This document shows, in pieces, positions 1 to 6,791 of a DNA stretch of 20,910 bases. The DNA comes from an uncultured Prevotella sp. (GTDB taxonomy: Bacteria; Bacteroidota; Bacteroidia; Bacteroidales; Bacteroidaceae). A model generated the notes under the pieces. That model saw only the letters and a list, made by a program, of their open reading frames with translations, was not told the origin of the DNA and searched no databases. Location of the stretch: NCBI GenBank assembly GCA_934196725.1, contig CAKPWR010000048.1:1-20910 (forward strand), in the 5' to 3' direction. The position numbers were made by a program, and so were the translations under genes. The first letter of the stretch is position 1, and each line of letters begins with the position of its first letter.

Positions 1-73
1 GGGGTGTAGCGCAGCCCGGTAGCGCTCCTGTTTTGGGAACAGGTGGTCGCAGGTTCGAATCCTGTCGCCCCGA
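1..73 (+). tRNA. tRNA-Pro (anticodon TGG), first base outside window
   Basis: Cloverleaf readable by eye. The anticodon stem CCTGT/ACAGG encloses loop TTTGGGA, so the anticodon is TGG (proline). The T arm is GCAGG-TTCGAAT-CCTGT, and the D arm contains AGCGC...GCGC. The 3' acceptor strand CGCCCCG (66-72) needs a 5' CGGGGTG, but the window begins at GGGGTG, so base 1 of the tRNA lies just before the window. The discriminator is A73, and CCA is not encoded. Confidence 0.95.
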
Positions 74-78
74 CTTCG

Positions 79-114
79 AGAAAGCTAAGAAGATTTGACT
101 CTTCTTAGCTTTCT
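79..114 (+). terminator. Hairpin after tRNA-Pro, probable terminator
   Basis: The stem AGAAAGCTAAGAAG (79-92) pairs perfectly with CTTCTTAGCTTTCT (101-114) across an 8-nt loop. It starts six bases after the mature tRNA end. There is no long T run beyond the stem, only a T-rich 3' arm, so it is either a tRNA transcript terminator or a 3'-processing structure. Confidence 0.65.
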
Positions 115-151
115 TGGTATATATAGGTTTTGGTTTAATAATTTTTGAGTT

Positions 152-718
152 ATGATTATTACGATTGCGCGCCAATGTGGATGTGGCGCTGTTCATGTGG
201 GCAAGTTGCTGGCTGAACATTATGGCATCCCTTTCTATACCCGTAAGACTTTGATGGATATGGCACGGGAACGTGGGGTGCTCGATGAGATGGAGTCGTT
301 CTTTGATGAGCGGCCGGTAGACGAGCTGCTCTTTGCCATGTCTTCCCTGGGTGAGCCTCAGAAGGCACTCACCGAAAAGCCACTTCATGTATTGACGGAT
401 ATGATTGGGCAGGAGAATTGCATCATCATCGGACGTTGCGGCAATTATATCTTCCGCGACCGCAAGGATCTCGTTTCGGTGTTCCTAAAGGGCGGTCTTG
501 AGGAGCGCATTGCGAATATCCGCAACGAGGAAGGTCTGGGAAGGCTGGAGGCTGAGGAATTCGTGGAGCATGCGGATGACTGCCGCATCGCTTATCATAA
601 GTATTATACCGGGCTTACCTGGGGCAATGCCGATGACTATGACATCTGCCTCGATACCGTGCGCCTGGGGGCAGAAAAGACTGCCAGTATCATTGAACAG
701 TTTATAGGGTTGTTGTAA
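152..718 (+). CDS. Cytidylate kinase-like family protein
   Basis: A 188-residue soluble protein of the cytidylate-kinase-like P-loop family (from memory the AAK-type family, not canonical Cmk). The N-terminus reads ITIARQCGCGAVHVGKLLAE, matching the family pattern 'I(S/A)RQ.G.G...(I/V)GK.LAE.LGIPFY', where the degenerate P-loop is GCGAVHVGK (residues 10-18). 'IIIGRCGNYIFRDR' near residues 91-104 fits the family's 'vIvGR.a..il' strand. Canonical CMP kinases carry GPSGAGKGT and are about 220 residues, so phosphorylation of a nucleoside monophosphate is a family-level inference only. It is the first gene of a run with the lrgA- and lrgB-like genes, 24 bp upstream of the next start. No TAnnTTTG promoter is obvious between the tRNA hairpin and this start, so tRNA read-through is possible. 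Confidence 0.8.
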   Translation: MIITIARQCGCGAVHVGKLLAEHYGIPFYTRKTLMDMARERGVLDEMESFFDERPVDELLFAMSSLGEPQKALTEKPLHVLTDMIGQENCIIIGRCGNYIFRDRKDLVSVFLKGGLEERIANIRNEEGLGRLEAEEFVEHADDCRIAYHKYYTGLTWGNADDYDICLDTVRLGAEKTASIIEQFIGLL

Positions 719-742
719 AAGAGAGATTTAAAGTAATTCAGG

Positions 743-1195
743 ATGAAGTTTTTAATTCAATTTTTAATAATCATAGCGTTCTCTTTTGCGGGAGAACTGC
801 TCCATTTTCTGCTGCCGTTGCCGATTCCTGCCAGTATCTATGGCATCATCTTGCTTTTCGGGGCACTGGAGCTGAAATGGATTAAGGTGAAGGATATTCG
901 TGAGACGAGCAGCTTTCTGATTGCCGTCATGCCGGTGATGTTTATCCCTGCAGCCGTGGGGCTTATCGATTCCTGGCAGGCTATAGGCAATTCGTGGATG
1001 CAGTATATCATTGTGACGGTGGTGAGCACCTTCGTCGTGATGGGTGTTTCGGGATGGATTACCCAGATGGTAATCCGCAAGAACCGGATGAAGGCACAGC
1101 TTGCTGAGACAGCTGAAGCAAAGAAGGCTGCTGAAAGCCTTGCGAATAGTGTAGAAGTTTCAGATAACAAGACAGAAAAGGAGGCTAAGAAATGA
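743..1195 (+). CDS. lrgA: CidA/LrgA family holin-like membrane protein
   Basis: A 150-residue integral membrane protein. Residues 1-110 hold about four hydrophobic segments and the family hallmark 'LPLPIPASIYGIILLF' (compare LxLPIPGSVxGLLLLF), followed by 'MPVMFIPAAVGLI' (compare LxFVPAxVG). CidA/LrgA proteins resemble holins and are linked to autolysis control or to export of small metabolites such as pyruvate by-products. The assignment is family-based. Unlike typical members of about 120 residues, this one carries a charged Lys/Glu/Ala-rich cytoplasmic tail (residues 113-150). Its stop overlaps the next start (ATGA), implying translational coupling to the LrgB partner. Confidence 0.88.
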   Translation: MKFLIQFLIIIAFSFAGELLHFLLPLPIPASIYGIILLFGALELKWIKVKDIRETSSFLIAVMPVMFIPAAVGLIDSWQAIGNSWMQYIIVTVVSTFVVMGVSGWITQMVIRKNRMKAQLAETAEAKKAAESLANSVEVSDNKTEKEAKK

Positions 1196-1896
1196 TGATG
1201 AGTTCTATTTCGCTTTTCCAGGATTCCGTGTTCTTCGGAGTCTTGATCAGTCTGGCATCATACGGTATCGGTATGTTGCTGAAGATGAAGACGGGGTGGT
1301 CGCTGATGAATCCCCTGCTCATCGCTATCGTGTTGGTAATCTGCGTGTTGCTCCTTACGGGCGTTGATTACACTACCTATTCTGCCGGTGCCAATATGAT
1401 CAGCTATCTGCTTACTCCAGCCACCATCTGTCTGGCTGTTCCTCTGTATCAGCAGGTGGAATTGCTCAAGAAGAATTATCGTGCGGTGGTGGCAGGCATC
1501 GTGTCGGGTGTCCTTGCCAGCTTGTGCTCGGTATTGCTGCTTGCCCTGCTTTTCCATTTCGATCATGCCTCCTACGTCACCTTCCTGCCTAAGAGCATCA
1601 CTACGGCGATAGGTATCGGCGTGTCTGAGGAGTTGGGCGGACATGTGGCTGTATCTGTGGTAGTTATCATCGTAACGGGTGTACTGGGCAATATCTTTGC
1701 CGAGAAGTTCCTGAAGCTGTTGCGCATCCAGGAACCGATAGCCAAGGGTATCGCCATCGGCTGTTCTGCCCATGCCCTGGGTACGGCAAAGGCGATGGAA
1801 ATGGGTACCATAGAGGGTGCCATGAGCAGCTTGAGCATCGTGGTCTGCGGTGTGATGACGGTTGTGGGTGCCTCTATCTTTGCCCTGTTCATGTAA
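1192..1896 (+). CDS. lrgB: LrgB family membrane protein
   Basis: A 234-residue polytopic membrane protein of the LrgB/CidB family. Typical features are 'LLTPATICLAVPLYQQ' (about residues 73-88), 'LPKSITTAIGIGVSEELGG' (about 131-149) and 'AIGCSAHALGTAKAMEMG' (about 189-206). It overlaps the upstream lrgA-like stop by four bases. A GGAGG at 1180-1184 lies 7 nt before ATG 1192, although ATGs at 1195 and 1198 are also possible starts. LrgA and LrgB act as a pair in the cytoplasmic membrane. The cytidylate-kinase-like gene upstream suggests nucleotide or overflow metabolism, but that link is only inferred. Confidence 0.92.
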   Translation: MMMSSISLFQDSVFFGVLISLASYGIGMLLKMKTGWSLMNPLLIAIVLVICVLLLTGVDYTTYSAGANMISYLLTPATICLAVPLYQQVELLKKNYRAVVAGIVSGVLASLCSVLLLALLFHFDHASYVTFLPKSITTAIGIGVSEELGGHVAVSVVVIIVTGVLGNIFAEKFLKLLRIQEPIAKGIAIGCSAHALGTAKAMEMGTIEGAMSSLSIVVCGVMTVVGASIFALFM

Positions 1897-1981
1897 TGCG
1901 GTTTATGTAGCGGTTGGCTTTCTGCAAGGCAGCATAATTGAATGCTGGCAATAATAGTAAAAAGCAGGATGCAATAATACG

Positions 1982-2031
1982 TCCCTTTTTTCGTTTTATA
2001 GAAGATATGAAACGAAAAAAGGGATTTTTTT
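1982..2031 (+). promoter_or_regulatory. Terminator-like hairpin containing a start codon
   Basis: The arm TCCCTTTTTTCGTTT (1982-1996) is perfectly complementary to AAACGAAAAAAGGGA (2010-2024). Pairing continues inward with T1997-G2009 wobble, A1998-T2008, T1999-A2007 and A2000-T2006, leaving a 5-nt loop GAAGA. A run of seven T follows (2025-2031). This has the form of an intrinsic terminator for the lrgAB transcript. Its 3' arm, however, holds ATG 2007-2009 and the first codons of the next lipoprotein, so it could act as an attenuator or block translation start. Confidence 0.8.
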
Positions 2032-3527
2032 ATATAGTAGGTTGTGGAGCGCTGACGGCTGCGATGCTGACGGGATGCGCAGAAGACGAGAGTTTCTCTA
2101 CGTCTAGGAGCGATGTGCTCTCATTTTCAGTTGATTCCGTATCGCTCGATACCACGTTTTCCAATGTGCCTACGCCTACAGCCTCTTTCTGGGTGTATAA
2201 TCGTGCAGGTAAGGGCTTGCGCTGTTCTTCTGTGCGACTGGAGAATGGCAATCAGACGGGCTTCCGTGTCAATGTAGATGGAACGTATCTGGGCGAGACG
2301 GCGGGTTATCAGACTCAGGATGTGGAGGTAAGGAAGGGCGATAGCATCCGTGTCTTCATCGAGCTTACCTCGCGCATGCAGCATCAGGATACGCCCCGGA
2401 AGGTGGAGGATAATCTGGTGTTCACCCTGGAGAGTGGGGTGCAGCAGAAGATGAATCTCTATGCCTATTCCTGGGATGCGCTGATGATGCGCAATGCCAG
2501 GATCAGCCGCGATTCGCTCCTCCAGTCGTCTAAGCCGGTGGTGGTGTATGGCGGCATCCGTGTAGACAGCATGGCTACGCTTACCGTGGGCGCCGGCACG
2601 CAGCTCTTTTTCCATGAAGATGCCGGCATGCAGGTGTACGGCACGCTCAAGGTGAAGGGTGAGGCAGGCAAGGAGGTCGTGATGCGGGGCGACCGGTTGG
2701 ACCGCATGTTTCCTTATCTGCCTTACGACCGCACTCCGGGTCAGTGGCAGGGCATCGAGCTGATGTCTTCTTCCTACGACAACGAGATTTCCTATGCCGA
2801 TATTCATAGTGCCTATTCAGCGCTGAAGGTGGATTCGGGTGATGTGAGCCGGCAGAAGCTGCTCCTGCAGAATTCTACGGTTCATAACAACCAGGGTTGG
2901 GGCGTGATGATTGATTCTGCCAAGGTGCAGATCCGTGATTGCCAGCTGAGTAATGCCTTGCTCTCTCCGCTCTTCGTCCATGGCGGTGATGTGGAGGTAA
3001 ACGGCTGTACCATCGCTCAGTTCTATCCTTTTGATGGCAGAAGGTCTACGGCTCTCGGTTTTCAGTATCCGCTCCCTCAGCTCACGGTACGCAATTCTCT
3101 GATTACGGGCTATCATGATGATGAGGTGGTTTGGACGCCACCTTCTTCTGAAGGTTCATCTGCTTCCGGGGATGGTTCTTCTTCCGAAGGTTCCTCTTCA
3201 GAAGGTTCCTCTGCGGAGATTCCTTTCAATTTCCTCTTTGACCATTGCGTGCTTCGTACGGAGAAGATGCAGACGGACGACAGTCTGAAGTTTACCAATG
3301 TCATCTATGAGGATGTAAAGGATACCACGATGTATGGCGAGAAGCATTTCGTGCTGTTCGATACCGATAATCTGCAGTATGATTTCCGTCTCCGCAAGGA
3401 GTCGGCAGCGATAGGAAAGGCAGATCCTGCCACTTCATTGCCTGTTGACAGGAATGGTCTGAGGAGAAAGGAGACGCCTGATGCCGGCTGCTATGAGTCG
3501 GAGTATGAGAATGGGGAGGAAGACTAA
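2007..3527 (+). CDS. Beta-helix repeat surface lipoprotein
   Basis: The chosen start is ATG 2007 (506 residues). Only this start gives a lipoprotein signal peptide: Lys/Arg N-terminus, hydrophobic core and lipobox L21-T22-G23-C24, then an acidic AEDESF that may favour surface export in Bacteroidota. The frame stays open upstream to a TTG at 1938, but that would bury the signal. The body is beta-rich; about residues 180-370 carry short strand/turn units ('ATLTVGAGTQLFF', 'GTLKVKGEAGKEVVMRG', 'NSTVHNNQGWGVMIDSAKVQIRDC') typical of right-handed parallel beta-helix proteins. A Ser/Glu/Gly linker (about 379-404) interrupts the helix. The C-terminus 'DRNGLRRKETPDAGCYE' resembles the end motif of polysaccharide-associated beta-helix lipoproteins. 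Substrate unknown. The stop directly abuts the TPR gene. Confidence 0.82.
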   Translation: MKRKKGFFYIVGCGALTAAMLTGCAEDESFSTSRSDVLSFSVDSVSLDTTFSNVPTPTASFWVYNRAGKGLRCSSVRLENGNQTGFRVNVDGTYLGETAGYQTQDVEVRKGDSIRVFIELTSRMQHQDTPRKVEDNLVFTLESGVQQKMNLYAYSWDALMMRNARISRDSLLQSSKPVVVYGGIRVDSMATLTVGAGTQLFFHEDAGMQVYGTLKVKGEAGKEVVMRGDRLDRMFPYLPYDRTPGQWQGIELMSSSYDNEISYADIHSAYSALKVDSGDVSRQKLLLQNSTVHNNQGWGVMIDSAKVQIRDCQLSNALLSPLFVHGGDVEVNGCTIAQFYPFDGRRSTALGFQYPLPQLTVRNSLITGYHDDEVVWTPPSSEGSSASGDGSSSEGSSSEGSSAEIPFNFLFDHCVLRTEKMQTDDSLKFTNVIYEDVKDTTMYGEKHFVLFDTDNLQYDFRLRKESAAIGKADPATSLPVDRNGLRRKETPDAGCYESEYENGEED

Positions 3528-4235
3528 ATGAAGTTCAGGGTATTGGTTTGCTGTCTGCTTGTCTGGGGGAGTTTGCCGGGTTGGGCAATGCCGGGTATTG
3601 GAGCTTTAGGCCTTTCTGGGGCTAGGAGCTTTTGTGCCTTCAACCCGTCCTTGGACCGCTCGGAAACGGCAGCGGAAAGCCCCTCTTTTCAGGAGAAGAA
3701 AGGAGATAAGAAGGCGGATGCCGAGCAGTTGGCTAGGGCATTGGACTACTTCTCTTCCGAGAAGTTTCATGAGTGCCTGATATTGCTCCAGCCGCTCAAC
3801 AGGCGGTATAAGCTGAATCCCCGCTACCGGGCTTATCTGGCGGTGTGCCTGTATTACGAATGGGAGTATGATGAAGCCGTGAAGCTCTTTGATGAAGTGA
3901 TTCCGCAGTTGCAGGGAGTGGCGCCCCATGAGCTTTCGCTCTATTACTGGATGGATGCCGAGAGTTATTTTGCGCTCCAGCAGTATGGCTGTGCCTTGCC
4001 GCTCTACGAGAAGATGCTGCCGCTCTGCAGGGATAATGAGAAGCCTGATGCCTATTATCGCATGGGCTTCTGTCATCTCTTCGCAGCAGAAAGTTCGGGT
4101 TCTTCGGCAGAAGAAAGGAAGAAGGCGAAGGAATGTTTCGAGCTTTCCCTGCAAGGATATTTGAAGTATAGGAACACTCCCAATGAAAAGGCAAGAATCG
4201 CCCAGATTCGCCACATGATAGGAGGTTTGAAATAA
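3528..4235 (+). CDS. Secreted tetratricopeptide-repeat protein
   Basis: A 235-residue protein whose ATG follows the lipoprotein stop without a gap (TAA|ATG), so the two are co-translated. Residues 1-20 form a signal peptide (hydrophobic LVCCLLVWGSL, then WA before the cut). From about residue 65 there are helical pairs with TPR spacing: 'YRAYLAVCLYYEWEYDEAVKLFDEVI', split as YLAVCLYY and EYDEAVKLF, then 'YYWMDAESYFALQQY' plus 'ALPLYEKML', then 'AYYRMGFCHLF'. It is probably a periplasmic scaffold working with the lipoprotein. Its last 11 codons and stop form the first unit of the downstream 44-bp tandem array, an unusual 3' end. Confidence 0.75.
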   Translation: MKFRVLVCCLLVWGSLPGWAMPGIGALGLSGARSFCAFNPSLDRSETAAESPSFQEKKGDKKADAEQLARALDYFSSEKFHECLILLQPLNRRYKLNPRYRAYLAVCLYYEWEYDEAVKLFDEVIPQLQGVAPHELSLYYWMDAESYFALQQYGCALPLYEKMLPLCRDNEKPDAYYRMGFCHLFAAESSGSSAEERKKAKECFELSLQGYLKYRNTPNEKARIAQIRHMIGGLK

Positions 4236-4390
4236 GATAAAACGTCCCGATTCGCCAAGCGCCCTGGAGGTTTGGAATAAGATAAGTCGCCCCGATTCGC
4301 CAAGCGATAGGAGGATTGAAATAAGATAAATCGCCCAGATTTGCCACATGTTAGGAGGATTGAAATAAGTCAAATCGCCCCGATTCGCCA
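4198..4390 (+). repeat. 44-bp tandem repeat grown from the TPR gene 3' end
   Basis: GATTCGCC or GATTTGCC recurs at 4205, 4249, 4294, 4338 and 4382, giving a period of 44-45 bp. Units read approximately TCGCCC(A/C)GATTCGCCA...AGGAGG(T/A)TTG(A/G)AATAAG. The first unit is coding sequence and includes the TPR stop (4233-4235). The fifth unit runs directly into the palindromic element at 4393. Unit 2 carries GCGCCCTGGAGG where units 1, 3 and 4 have an ATAGGAGG-like core. About 4.3 copies, imperfect. Confidence 0.9.
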
Positions 4391-4392
4391 TG

Positions 4393-4481
4393 CGCCCTGA
4401 AAGGGCAGCACCTCCTAGCCCAGGGCAACGCCCTGGGTAATCATGGACGCAAACAAGTCGCCCTGTAAGGGCAAAAGCTTT
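4393..4481 (+). repeat. Three-hairpin palindromic repeat, copy A1
   Basis: The order is GCCCTGAAAGGGC (4394-4406), a spacer with CTCCTAG, CCCAGGGCAACGCCCTGGG (4419-4437), then GCCCTGTAAGGGC (4460-4472) and AAAGCTTT (4474-4481). The same order occurs at 4501-4589 (reverse), 8410-8498 (forward) and 11596-11685 (reverse). It is a REP-like multicopy element. It sits downstream of, and in the same direction as, the TPR gene. Confidence 0.92.
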
Positions 4482-4500
4482 ACAAATCATCTGGTATTTT

Positions 4501-4589
4501 AAAGCTTTTGCCCTTACAGGGCGTTTTATTATAACTAACACATACCCAGGGCGTTGCCCTGGGCTAGGAGGTGCTGCCCTTTCAGGGCG
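4501..4589 (-). repeat. Three-hairpin palindromic repeat, copy A2 (inverted)
   Basis: Reverse-strand copy of the same element: AAAGCTTT (4501-4508), GCCCTTACAGGGC (4510-4522), CCCAGGGC-GTT-GCCCTGGG (4545-4563), GCCCTTTCAGGGC (4576-4588). It faces copy A1 across a 19-nt gap, making one inverted repeat of about 197 bp. Both copies share the T variant in the AAAGCTTT-proximal hairpin. It is oriented with cdd, which ends at 4733. Confidence 0.92.
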
Positions 4590-4732
4590 CTTGGGTCTTC
4601 CTTGCTTTCCCTTTCGTTCGATGCTCGTTGCGCTTGGGTCTTCCTTGCTTTCCCTTTCGTTCGATGCTCGTTGCGCATGGGTCATTCCTTGCTTTTCCTT
4701 TCGGTTGATGCCCGTCGCATGGGGCAATCCCT
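4587..4732 (-). repeat. 43-bp tandem repeat after cdd
   Basis: Two identical 43-bp units (4587-4629 and 4630-4672) begin GCGCTTGGGTCTTCC. A diverged 44-bp third unit (4673-4716) starts GCGCATGGGTCATTCC. A partial fourth, GCATGGGGCAATCCC (4717-4731), runs up to the cdd stop. The array fills the whole gap between palindromic copy A2 and cdd. Small open frames across it are repeat artefacts. Confidence 0.9.
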
Positions 4733-5215
4733 TTATTCCTTCATATTCGCATCCACGAAAGAGAAGGGGAGGAGGTCCTTGATGCTTTGGAAGCAGAAGA
4801 TGCCATTCTCACCATAGAGCAGGATGCGGACGGGCTGCTGATAGCGGTCCTCCATCTCCAATATCACCTGGCGGCAGGCACCGCATGGCGAAATAGGCGA
4901 TTTGAGGAAACCGTTCTCATTGCGGGCGGCTATCGCCAGCGTGGTAATCGCCAACTCCGGATAATAGCTCTGCGCACCAAAGATGGCGCTGCGCTCGGCA
5001 CACAGTCCCGATGGGAATGCCGCATTCTCCTGATTGGCGCCTATCACCATCTTGCCGTCGGCAAGAAGACAGGCTGCACCTACGTAGAAATGACTGTAGT
5101 TGGCATAGGCATGATTCGTGGCGTCCATCGCCTTCTTCACCAACTCCTGTTCTGTTTCGCTCAACTCCGAGAGCTCAGCTATCTGGTATTGGATCTTTAA
5201 TTCTTTCTCTTTCAT
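4733..5215 (-). CDS. cdd: Cytidine deaminase
   Basis: A 160-residue homotetrameric-type cytidine deaminase converting cytidine and deoxycytidine to uridine and deoxyuridine in pyrimidine salvage. The zinc site is complete: C72-A-E74 in 'PSGLCAERSA' (catalytic Glu74) and P110-C111-G-A-C114. The substrate loop 'YSHFYVGAACLLADGKMVIGANQENA' (residues 40-65) matches the family, and the length is normal. No TAnnTTTG box is evident in the 136-bp gap upstream, so it could be read through from the M64 gene. Its 3' end abuts the 43-bp tandem array. Confidence 0.96.
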   Translation of the reverse strand: MKEKELKIQYQIAELSELSETEQELVKKAMDATNHAYANYSHFYVGAACLLADGKMVIGANQENAAFPSGLCAERSAIFGAQSYYPELAITTLAIAARNENGFLKSPISPCGACRQVILEMEDRYQQPVRILLYGENGIFCFQSIKDLLPFSFVDANMKE

Positions 5216-5246
5216 AAGTTGCTATTTTATAGGTTTTTATTCCGAT

Positions 5247-5321
5247 TCTCTTTCTGCTTCATGCCGTATCCGGTGAACTGCTCAAAGCCGTATCCGATGA
5301 ACCGCACAAAGCAGAAAGAGA
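5247..5321 (-). repeat. 24-bp direct repeat enclosed by a 13-bp inverted repeat
   Basis: TCTCTTTCTGCTT (5247-5259) pairs with AAGCAGAAAGAGA (5309-5321). The loop holds two 24-bp units, 5263-5286 and 5287-5310, both beginning GCCGTATCCG and differing at three positions. It lies 31 bp past the M64 stop and may form its 3' end. No T run follows on the minus strand. Confidence 0.8.
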
Positions 5322-5351
5322 CAATCAGTTTCAAGAGCAGAAACCGCTCAT

Positions 5352-6641
5352 CTACTTTGTATAGAAATCGATGATCTGCTTCAGTGCATCCTGGCATACG
5401 GCGCAGAACTCCGGAGTATCATTGATGCGCATGCGGCAATCCTGAACACCACGGTATACGCCCTTAGGACTGTATCCGGCACCCTCGAAGACACCCACCT
5501 TGGTCTTGGCCTCCTTGGCGTTCTTAGACAAAGGAGTAGGAACCTTGGTGCCCTTCTTGATCATGTTCTCCCATTTTCCGTGGAAGTCGGCAAGGGTGGT
5601 GATGTTCTTCTCCCATGGCTCCACATCGTGTGGATACATCGGAATCTGCTCTGCCTCGTAGGCATACTCATCGGCAAGACCGGCAAATGAATGACCGAAC
5701 TCATGTACCACTACCGGCTTGAACCACTGCTGGTGGCATGTGGTGAGGTTGTAGGAGTTGAGGATGCCGCCGCCACCATATTTCTCTGAATTCACGAGAA
5801 CGATGATGTGCTCGTATGGCGTACCTGCCAGCCAGTTGTGCAAGTCCTTCAGGTGCAGGGTGGTCAGGTATCGGTCGCTGTAGAAAGTGTCGAAATGCGA
5901 ACTGAGCGCCGTCTTGTGCCAGATGCCCTTGGATGGGATGCTAGGTCCGCTCTCCTGGGATGGCGACTTCACGGCAACGATGTTGAAGCGGTCTCTCATG
6001 CTCTTGAATGGTTCATGGGCGAAGATAGCCTCTGTAGCCTCCTTGGCATCCTTCAGGAAGACAGGCATTTCAGCCTCGGTATAGCCCTCAGCCACGTAGG
6101 CGATGTGGATACACTTGGTGGTATCGGCAGCCTGCTGCAGGGTTTCGTAAGGAGTAGGCTGATTGCCCATCTGATGGATGAGGATGTCCTTTGGAGCCAC
6201 CTGATGGGTGAGCGATGTCATCACCTCGCGTCGGTTGTTGCGCAGGTCTACGGTGATGTCTACCGTATCCTTTGGCATCGGCACGAGGAATACGTTCTCA
6301 AAGCTCTGTGTGTTCTTCTCCGATTCCGGATAGGAGAGCCATTCCTGGAAGAGGGTTGAGAAGGAGTTGCGGTAGATCACCTTGCCCGTGCGATGGTCGC
6401 GAACGGTAATCTGTCCGTTGCCCTCTACAGGCAGTTCAGCCAGTCGCTGGTGCTTGCCATACCATCGTGGCATCACGTTCAGCTGGTCAACGGCAATCAT
6501 CTGTGTCTGCTTGTTGCCGGCAAAGGTATAGTCTACTCGCAGTGTCTTGTCTACGAAATAATCGTCAAAGTTCTGCGCCTGGATAGTGCTGGGCGCCAGC
6601 AGCATCGCCATGGTGGCGAAGGATAATATCGTTTTCTTCAT
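5352..6641 (-). CDS. Secreted M64 family metallopeptidase
   Basis: A 429-residue exported zinc peptidase related to the M64 IgA-peptidase family. Residues 1-22 form a signal peptide ending A-Q-A-Q. Residues 23-150 form a beta-rich N-terminal domain like those in Bacteroidales members. The catalytic domain carries H313-E-F-G-H317 followed by 'SFAGLADEY', the HExxH motif plus the family D-E-Y. 'IHIAYVAEGYTEAEM' and 'NIVAVKSPSQESGPSIP' are further family signatures. Near the C-terminus 'DCRMRINDTPEFCAVCQ' places Cys residues in the usual 'CxM......FCxVC' arrangement. The substrate in this organism cannot be read from sequence. The upstream gap of 147 bp holds a dispersed repeat. Confidence 0.9.
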   Translation of the reverse strand: MKKTILSFATMAMLLAPSTIQAQNFDDYFVDKTLRVDYTFAGNKQTQMIAVDQLNVMPRWYGKHQRLAELPVEGNGQITVRDHRTGKVIYRNSFSTLFQEWLSYPESEKNTQSFENVFLVPMPKDTVDITVDLRNNRREVMTSLTHQVAPKDILIHQMGNQPTPYETLQQAADTTKCIHIAYVAEGYTEAEMPVFLKDAKEATEAIFAHEPFKSMRDRFNIVAVKSPSQESGPSIPSKGIWHKTALSSHFDTFYSDRYLTTLHLKDLHNWLAGTPYEHIIVLVNSEKYGGGGILNSYNLTTCHQQWFKPVVVHEFGHSFAGLADEYAYEAEQIPMYPHDVEPWEKNITTLADFHGKWENMIKKGTKVPTPLSKNAKEAKTKVGVFEGAGYSPKGVYRGVQDCRMRINDTPEFCAVCQDALKQIIDFYTK

Positions 6642-6649
6642 TATCTTTT

Positions 6650-6684
6650 CATTTGAAATTCACATTCACATTCACATTTCGTTC
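6650..6684. repeat. Dispersed TTCACA-rich repeat, copy 1
   Basis: A 29-bp block (6650-6678) starting CATTTGAAATTCACATTCAC is identical to 18032-18060; the next bases, TTCGTTC versus TTTGTTC, differ once. It lies 9 bp upstream of the M64 start and so falls in the leader of that gene. Confidence 0.85.
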
Positions 6685-6744
6685 ACATTTTCAGTATGTG
6701 ACATATTCCATGAAATCACCGAATCACCAAGTGACCGAATCACC

Positions 6745-6791
6745 AATTATTAATTATCAATTATTAATTATCAATTATTAATTATCAATTA
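6745..6791. repeat. 14-bp tandem repeat overlapping a stop codon
   Basis: AATTATTAATTATC is repeated exactly at 6745-6758, 6759-6772 and 6773-6786. A partial fourth copy supplies the TTA (6789-6791) that is the glucosaminidase stop on the minus strand. The preceding CGAATCACC is also doubled (6720-6743). Confidence 0.9.

Noticed and set aside
1938..2006. Upstream extension of the lipoprotein to TTG 1938
   Set aside because: It would place 23 residues before the signal peptide and destroy the lipoprotein N-terminus.
4198..4390. CRISPR-like array
   Set aside because: Units abut without unique spacers, are imperfect and derive from a gene end; no cas genes nearby.
3606..4727. Open frame of 373 codons on the minus strand
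   Set aside because: It runs through the tandem and palindromic repeats and antisense to the TPR gene. The PGRCPGLGGAALSGR-type stretch is the translated palindrome, a well-known kind of spurious protein.
6694..6704. TATGTGACATA palindrome as a regulator site
   Set aside because: Short and isolated, with no supporting second copy or promoter spacing.
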